From NCBI GenBank assembly GCA_973895155.1, contig OZ316895.1:20522001-20586000 (forward strand): DNA of 64,000 nt. Direction: 5' to 3'. The notes beneath the pieces were generated by a model. The model ran no database searches and had not been told where the DNA came from. It saw only the letters and a program-made list of their open reading frames with translations. Below, in pieces: positions 56,990-64,000 of the stretch; position 1 is the first letter of the stretch; every line of letters begins with the position of its first letter. Both the position numbers and the translations under genes were made by a program. Source of the stretch: Marsupella aquatica (Eukaryota > Marchantiophyta).

Positions 56990-59098
56990 ATGGAAGTAGA
57001 CAGCACCGGAGGGCGGAGTGGAGTGAACCCTACGAGAGGTTATGGGGACGGAGGTACTCAACCATGGCAAGATCAGGGGCGGGCGTTCTATAGAGCTGAG
57101 CAATTCAGCAGGCAGGATTCACGTAGCTCTCCATTCCGCGGGCGGGGGCGAGGTCCGTTCTCGGAGATGCATAGGCGCGCACCATTTGCTGCACAGCGCC
57201 CTTTTGACCTTTTTGAGAGCCCGGCACGACAACGGAACTTTAATTCTGAGAGATCTGGGCCACAAGGGCATCTCGCAGATGGGGGGTACAGGCAGGAGGA
57301 TAGGAGGGATCAGCCAAAAGCAACCGACGATGGCCGACGGAATGTCAAAACGGCCTCTGAACCGCAGCTGGATCCGGCTGTGCAAGCCCATCACACTGAA
57401 GCAGCTGAGACAACTCCGTAGGAGATCAATGGGCTTGGGAAGAATGCTCCCTCAGGGACGGGATTGGAATCGGAAACTGTGACTGAAGAATGCATCAATA
57501 TTCTCAAAGAGATCGGGGAAGGGTCCGAGGGCGACTGGAACCAGAAACTCTTCACCACGGTCGAATGGACAATAGAGGAAGCAGCAAGTAATGTTTGCCA
57601 GCTATACAACTGTGCTATGATTTGCTATTTCATAGATAGGACCCCGATGCTACAGATCTTTCATGCATGGATAGAAGAGAATATGGTATATGGCAGAAAT
57701 TGGCCTATCTTGCAGGTGAAATTTGTGGGCAAGAATTTTTACCTGGTGGTATTTGAAAATGCGGATCATAGAGACTTAGCACTGTCAGTGGCTCCGTGGT
57801 TTATGGATCGAAGACTGGTGTTCACATTCCCCTGGGACCCGGCTTTCGATATTAGAACTGAAAAATACACCAAACTTCCAGTGTGGATCGAACTACCATT
57901 CAGGGCCTTGGTGCTTGAGGGATGCAGAATCAAGATTGCTGAATCATTGGGGAAATTATTGCATTACATACAGGGAGATGAGTATAGCTCTTTTCCGCAT
58001 GACTGAGCCTGCATATTATGGGACACGGAGTGGGAAGTCCCCTTTAGTGCTCGAGTCAAGATTCGAGAGGATATAAGTATCTGGCAGCCAATCCGGTTCA
58101 AGAACATCCCGTTCCATTGCTTCAAGTGCAATAAGAAAGGACATTTAGCCAGGGAATGCAGGGAGGGGCTGGAACCGAATGCTACGGAGGTGGAACACAC
58201 TGTGAGGGAGAACGCAGCTCACAAGGTGGGAGAAAAGGAGGTTGATGGCACGGAGGGTGAGGACGCAGTTCACACCCCGGATGAAAGAGATACAGAAGCA
58301 GAGGGAGATCCTGAGGAGGTGTTGCGAAATCAGCTGGCTATGAATCTTCAGGCCAGAAGTAGGGGCAATTTGGTGCCCCTCGATGCTGGGCCTTCAGTTG
58401 CTGCAGATATCACAACAGTTGAACTGTTACTGGAACACAGTAAAGAAGGCATAGGCCGGACTTCCGTGCTGGAAACGGCTCCCCAGCGGGAATTATTAGT
58501 GAACAAGGGACCCCGGGCGGACGCAACACTGCTCCCTCGGGGCCTGGAGAAATCACCACATTCTCCTACATTGCCAGCAAATAACGTATTGGCTGTTGAG
58601 GCGACCATCTTTGTTCCTGCAGGACTTGCAAATACGGCTGAGACCTCATTGGGGATAATGAATCCCTCAGCGAAAGATGCGGATCCTGGGACCTTTTCCT
58701 ACCATGGTGACTCGGAAGCAGATCTGGACATGTCTGAGTACGAAGAATATGTCTCTGGCACTGGGAAGGAAAGAGCCCACAAACTTGAGAGCCGAACACC
58801 ACCTCCTGCCAAGAGGGACAGGAGTAAGCAAGACGCCAAGAAGCAACGCTCTATCCATTTCTCACCTGCATTTGTGTCCACCGTAGGTGATGTTGAGAAC
58901 CAGGATGGGAGCAAAAACAGAGAGGAGCGGGAGCAAGAAATGCGAAGGCACACCACGTTTGAGGGGGCCCTCCCGATAGTGGAGGTGAAAGATACATGGA
59001 TGGAGGAGGCGTCTGGGGATACACCCCGGAGACGAAAGGGAGATCAGGCTAGCCGGGAGGGACACAGTTTCTCTCCGGGAGGACGTGCACGTATCTAG
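56990..59098 (+). pseudogene. LINE ORF1, nucleic-acid-binding protein
   Basis: One frame from ATG 56990 to TAG 59098, about 700 codons, broken by TAG at 57419-57421 and TGA at 58004-58006. The N-terminus is rich in Arg, Gly and Gln (SSPFRGRGRGPF). The middle part (about 57570-58080) resembles the DUF4283 domain of plant LINE Gag-like proteins (GKNFYLVVFENADHRDLAL, APWFMDRRLVFTFPWDP). A CCHC knuckle follows (CFKCNKKGHLAREC, about 58093-58135). The C-terminus is long and acidic to basic with no clear domain. The protein would coat LINE RNA. Both stops can come from single C-to-T changes. Confidence 0.88.
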
Positions 59099-59142
59099 GG
59101 AAACAGGATGTACATCCTTATGGTTGGGGTGCATACAACTCT

Positions 59143-62100
59143 ATGAGAACTTTACGCATTGCATCGTGGAACGTTTGTGGCTTGTGTGAGCCCAATAGGA
59201 AAACAGTTGTAAAGCAATGGATTGAAGAATGCAGAGAGAAGATCGATATCCTTGCTCTACAAGAAATTAAGGCAGACCAACTCAAGCTTGACATTGCTCT
59301 GAGAGCAATACTGCCATCATACCAACACTTGACATCTGTACTGGAGGAGGGCCGGGGGGGCTATGCTCTGCTGCTACATCCAGACCTGAAGATTGTGGCT
59401 CAGGGTGTAGTTGATGGGGGAAGAGCAGTGTGGGCACGGATTGAGGTAGACAGAAACTCTTTTGGTATAGTGAGCATATATGCACCGAATTCCCCTCGAC
59501 GGAGGGCATGCTTATGGCATGAACTGAAGACACTCCTCCCCCAGGGGAACTGGATTCTTGGGGGTGACTTTAACATGACGGAACTTAGAGAAGATTCCAC
59601 TGGAATTTCCCCTCTGATTGGGTCGGGAAGCAGAATTCTGGCGTTTTTTGAAAGTAAGACTGGACTTGGTGGATGCTATAAGGATTAGGGGGGAGGCCAG
59701 TGGTGCCCCTTTCACCTGGCGAAGGCTCAGAAACACGACAATAGTACAGTCTAGACTAGATAGATTTTATTTCAGTGATCAAGGAGAATGGTTGGAGGAA
59801 TTAATGGAATTGAATCACGACGGGGGATCGGCACTTTCTGACCACGACCCGGTGGTGATTAAAATTGGACTGGGAACGAGAACAAACTACTCGATCCCCC
59901 TTAGGAGGTCCGGGTGGTTCAAAGCCAACCCTGCGGTGGTAAGAAATCAGGAAAATTTAACTGCACTTGAAGGAGCATGGAATGCAGGGAAGGGAGGTTG
60001 CTTGGAGCCGCTGCTGGCTTTTGATCGAGCAAGCAGTAGCATGAGACAGATGTACAGGAGTAAACAGAGCTCCCCAATAGAACGAGCAGAAGAAATGAGG
60101 AGGTTAAGGAATAAGCTACATGAATGCAAGGAGACTTTACTGGATGCACATTCAGAGGATGATCTGAGAGAGTATGTCAATGCAGAAGATCTTTTGCATG
60201 TTGCTGAACTAGAAGAAGCACATATAGGAAGACGTCTTGCCCGGATCAAATGGTTGGGCGAAGGGGATGAGCCCACTCGCTTCTATTTTGCTACAGTGAA
60301 AGCTAAGAGAAGTAGGGAGGCCATGAGGACTCTAGTAACCGAGGGAGGAGGTGAGATTATTGATCAGGCGGCTATTCTGCAGGAAGTGGTACGACACTGG
60401 AAGGAACTGTATGCTCCTCCTCCCCTCACTGCGGAGGAGCACCGTGAGAGGCTGCGGGCAAGGAGCACCCTCCTTGCCCACACTAGACATACAATAACAA
60501 TTGCAGACTTGAACAGGATGGAAGCGCTGCCCAATAGTGAGGAAATCAAGCAAACTCTCTGGATGTTGCCGAAAGATAAGGCCCCAGGTCCGGATGGAAT
60601 GACTGCTGAGGTCTATAGAGCTTGTTGGGATTTTATAGGAGTGGACCTCATTGCCATGATACATGTTTTTTGGCTGACAGGCAAGCTAGCAGTGGGAGTG
60701 AAAGACGGGATTATCAAATTTATTCCAAAGAAGCCAGACAAACGCTTCTTGAAGGATTGGAGGCCGCTGACTATGCTGAATACCATTTACAAGCTCATCG
60801 CCAAGATCCTGGCCAACAGATTGAAGATTGTTTTAGCGAAGCTCATAAATGTACAGCAGACAGGGTTCATCCCTGGCAGGAACATTTTGGAGAATATCTT
60901 GCTTGCCTGGCTAACGTTCGATTGGGTTAAGAACAGGAAAAGGGAATCCCTGTTTCTTAAGCTTGACTTTGAAAAAGCATTTGACAGAGTAGACCATGGG
61001 TACATATGGGAATCGATGCATCTGCTCGGGATTGGCAGCAACTTTATCATGTTGGTACAGGCACTATTAAGAGACTCATCTTCGTGAATCCAAATTAACG
61101 GTTTGATGTCAGAATCTGTGGGAGTGGAGCGGGGCGTTCGACAGGGCTGCCCATTTTCACCCTTATTGTTCGTTATCTCCACTCAACCTCTCATGGATCT
61201 CATGGACGCTGAGCTTGAGGCTGGAAGACTACTGAGGATAACAATTTCGGATGAGCTAACAATTTGTTATAGGCTTTTTGCAGATGACATGGGAATGTTT
61301 ATCCCTGCCACACTGAGGAGCTTTGAAATGGCCACATCGGTCTTGCATTGCTATGAAACTGCAACTGGAGCAAGACTCAATTTACGGAAATCCATTGTTA
61401 TCCCACTGGCAATGAATACGATTTCGAGGTGGCTGTTGAATACATGCTGTGTGATTAGCCACAAAGGAGAGCTACACAGTATCTTGGTGCCCCCTTGGGG
61501 GTGGACTTGAAGACGGATCAATTGCATCGATTTGTTCTTGACAAAATAGGCAGCCGTTTATCCTCTTGGGCGAATAAATTGCTGTCCTTCTCAGGTCGCA
61601 CACTCCTGGTTAGACACATTTTACAGGCTATCCCCATTTACCACTCCATGTTTCTAAGAGCATCTGAGGGACTTGCAAAGAAAATGATAGCGCTCTGTCG
61701 GGACTTTATGTGGGGATACAATCTGGCGGGGGGCAAGAGGATCCCGCTTGTCTCTTGGGCCAGAATGGCCAGACCTAGGCTGTTGGGGGGTCTCGGGCTA
61801 AAGGAATTTTGCAGCCACTCCGATGCTTTATTATCCAAATGGTTCACTGGAGCTATGGACAGCCCTGATACTGAATGGGCCTGTCTCTTTGCAGAAAATT
61901 TGAAACTCGTGGGTTGGATGAACTATAAGTGGATACGTAGGAATAAGTACTCATTTCAGGACAAGATGTTATTATGTAGCCCTCGGTCCTTTAATGGACT
62001 TTCATATACTGGAGGCTTGTGGAAAGCGTGGGCGTAGCTTCGCTCCCACCTGATCTTTGCTCCCACTGATACGATGCCTAGCAGGTGGAACACCATGGAC

Positions 62101-63061
62101 ACCCTCCGTTGTCTCATCGGTTTCCAATCTTGGCCCAACACTAATTTTGAGGTCGTTACTGTGCTGTGTGGCCGACTGGGTATAAGAGGCATCCAAGACT
62201 TATGGTCTACTGAACGGAATGAATGGCGCAATTTCTATGAGCAGCTAGAACACCTCCGAGGCTTCACCTTGTTTGAGAAAGCTTGCTGCAGGGAGTTCTT
62301 ACGGAAGGTCAGCGCAATAGATGGTTGCATGATGAGCTATGTCACTGGTCCCCGGTGCTGGAGATGGGCTGACAGGCCTGATCCTATTAATAGATTCAGG
62401 ATCTCTAATCTGAGGGCGTACATGCTGCTTCGCCCCCTGGTCCGAGACTACGAAAGCCTGAATCGTACATGGGGTAGCACAAAAACAGAAGATGAATGGA
62501 ATGCAGGTTGGAATGGATTGTGGCGCTCTGATTTGTCCTCCCGTGCTAAGATGTTTATTTGGAGGATATTGGCTTCAGGTCTCTATACCGGGGTGCGAGC
62601 CAGGCGCATTGACAAAGGAGAAGGGTACTGTAAACTGTGCAGTGGAAAAGTAGAAACTATCCCCCATCTTTTCTCCCAATGTACTCATGCCAAGAGATGT
62701 TGGTCATTAGCTGCAGCGTGTTTCTCAGGTACCTTAATTTACTGATTATGCGGATAGGATACTTGAGCTGTTGCTTCTCACTGCTAAGGAAGACCCTGGC
62801 ACAATTGCGAAGTTATTTATGTTCTATCAGATTCTATGGTCCTTATGGCAGTGTAGGAATGCGCACATGTTTCAGGCCAATGGCTTTAGGACATTCGATC
62901 TTCGCTTTATTCTCTCAGAAGCTGCTGACCATGCATCGGCGGTGGGCCTATGTGTGCCCCCGAGTAGACGACATACACGATTGCTACGAGTGAAGGAGAT
63001 ACTTATACAGGAAAGAATAGTTTGGTTGAATAGCCGACAGATCTGGATTACATCTCGATAG
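59143..63061 (+). pseudogene. LINE ORF2, endonuclease and reverse transcriptase
   Basis: ATG 59143 begins an AP-type endonuclease (IASWNVCG, ALQEIK, GGDFNM, and SDHDPV after a frame change near 59620-59650). The reverse transcriptase contains KDKAPGPDGM, DWRPLTMLNTIYKL, LKLDFEKAFDRVDH, GVRQGCPFSPLLF and the FADD catalytic box (about 61277-61288). The C-terminal part has a zinc motif (CKLCSGKVETIPHLFSQC). Breaks: the early frame shift, TGA at 61085-61087, a frame shift near 61470, TAG at 62035, and a shift near 62745-62770. It ends at TAG 63061. Catalytic residues survive but the protein does not. Confidence 0.9.
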
Positions 63062-63289
63062 GACTTTCTCTGACTAATGGGGTTCGCTGGTCTGGAGATC
63101 CCTATGTTTGAGATTGACAGCCTGGTCTCTGGGCTTTCATCACATGTTGTTGTTGCCGCACTCCCGGTGGGGTGGTTGATTGTGTGTTATGGGATCACTC
63201 TTTCTATTCTTCCTTGCCACGGGGTTTTCATGGTCACTATCTAATAAAATCATGAAAAAAACATTTCCAAGGAAAGGAAATGGAGAGTA

Positions 63290-63599
63290 ACTATGGTAAG
63301 GTCTTTTTGCTTCTATTCTTTCCAATGAAAGGAAATGGAGAGTAACTATGCTAAGGTCAGGAAATCTTTTCAAAATCACCAAGTTCAAGGAATCTCTAAA
63401 ATGAAAGAATTGTTTTTATACCTGGCCCCTTTCACGAAAAGGGCTTCAATAGTATACTTAATTCAAGAGATCATAGTTTTTAGTTTATGAGTTAACATTC
63501 ATAATCTCTAATTTGAGGTTGACCTAAAGGTTGATGCCCTTTTAAGTATTGTTAGAAGGAGAGTTCAATCTTCTCAAATAAAATATCATTTGTATTGGA
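63290..63599. other. LINE right flank, no gene seen
   Basis: A further copy of the target-like sequence (ttctattctttccaatgaaa, then ggaaatggagagta) lies at about 63311-63350, so the LINE entered a short direct repeat. No gene is supported. Confidence 0.55.
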
Positions 63600-63905
63600 A
63601 TAGGAGTATGTTGAGCCAAGCACAATTACCAAAGAATTTTTTGTAGAAGCTATTTGCGTAGAAGCTATCAATATTTTGATTTATTTGGCAAAATTTTCTT
63701 TTTCTAATACAATAAATCAGAATATCATTTGAACCGGCAAGCAAAATATCAACAACAACAAAAAAATGATGCATATGTTTTCACAACTATATAAAATAGT
63801 ACTAAATTTGATTCTACCTCCAAGAAATATATTTTTATTTGATATTATAGTGATGTGGAGGCCTACAGGCCGTGGGATTCTAATGTATGTAAGTTGTTTA
63901 GCATG
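63600..63905 (+). pseudogene. Decayed Copia integrase/pol relic
   Basis: The DNA aligns by eye with CopiaC 48198-48500: ggagtatgttgagc, caaagaattttt.gtagaagct, ttatttggcaaa, gatgcatatg, tccaagaaatatatttt and gtggaggcctacagg match in order. C has widely become T and G has become A, and the frame is lost. A 15-bp internal duplication (gtagaagctatttgc-like) is visible at about 63651-63670. LTRs are not visible in the window. Confidence 0.75.
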
Positions 63906-64000
63906 CTCATCCTAGAACATGCTTGATTTTTTGTCTTGTAGTGACTTGAAAGTAAATAAAATATGAGAGCATAACTAGAAGTATAAAATAATGTAAGTAA

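Larger units (their letters stand above)
56304..63262 (+). mobile_element. L1-type LINE retrotransposon, near full length, defective
   Basis: It has a 686-bp 5' region, ORF1 (56990-59098), a 44-nt spacer, ORF2 (59143-63061), a short 3' region and a short A-rich tail near 63243-63261. A 17-bp perfect duplication (aaaggaaatggagagta) lies at 56287-56303 and 63273-63289; with mismatches it extends to about 26 bp, as expected of target-primed insertion. ORF1 has a DUF4283-like domain and a CCHC knuckle. ORF2 has an endonuclease, reverse transcriptase and C-terminal zinc motif, as in plant L1 elements. Stops and frame shifts in both ORFs make it inactive. Confidence 0.93.

Overview
The window is nuclear DNA of a land plant. 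The evidence is canonical GT-AG introns, plant Ty1/Copia and L1-type elements, a plant-type mTERF gene, an ankyrin-TPR co-chaperone-like gene of the plant TPR10 type, and a tail-anchored nuclear-envelope (KASH, WIP-like) gene ending in VPT. The species cannot be told from sequence alone. A seed-free plant is possible, but that is a guess. I support four host genes, each an island in repeat-rich DNA.

Layout. 1-7870: a degenerate repeat array split by a full-length Copia element (CopiaA, + strand, 1570-7321, 323-bp LTRs, TSD AACCA). 7871-11182: no gene, only short repeats. 11183-12372 (-): a two-exon gene for a 101-residue single-membrane-span protein. 14771-17095 (-): an intronless organelle mTERF gene, preceded by a seven-unit tandem array at 17438-18260. 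18687-25155 (-): CopiaB, with unusually short 109-bp LTRs and TSD TTTTT. 25161-34110: gene-poor DNA with two unusual clusters of short palindromes, a broken BRCT-like reading frame, and a decayed pogo/Tigger-like transposase gene that still has two introns.

36952-40994 (+): a two-exon gene for a coiled-coil, tail-anchored KASH protein of the WIP kind, with four near-identical 84-bp repeats in exon 1. 40995-45028: gene-free, with several short tandem repeats. 45029-51088 (+): CopiaC, from the same lineage as CopiaA (439/422-bp LTRs, TSD GATCA). 51979-52269 (-): a solo LTR. 53158-54543 (+): the intronless ankyrin-TPR gene. 56304-63262 (+): a nearly complete but dead L1-type LINE with a 17-bp or longer target-site duplication. 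63600-63905 (+): an AT-decayed Copia integrase relic.

The host genes do not form a pathway. The mobile elements have all lost coding capacity. Most of their stops, and the LTR differences I could compare, are C-to-T or G-to-A changes, as expected of methylated, silenced plant repeats. The most unusual material is the palindromic-repeat region (26618-34110) around the pogo-like transposase, followed by the repeat-expanded KASH gene and the tandem array upstream of the mTERF gene.
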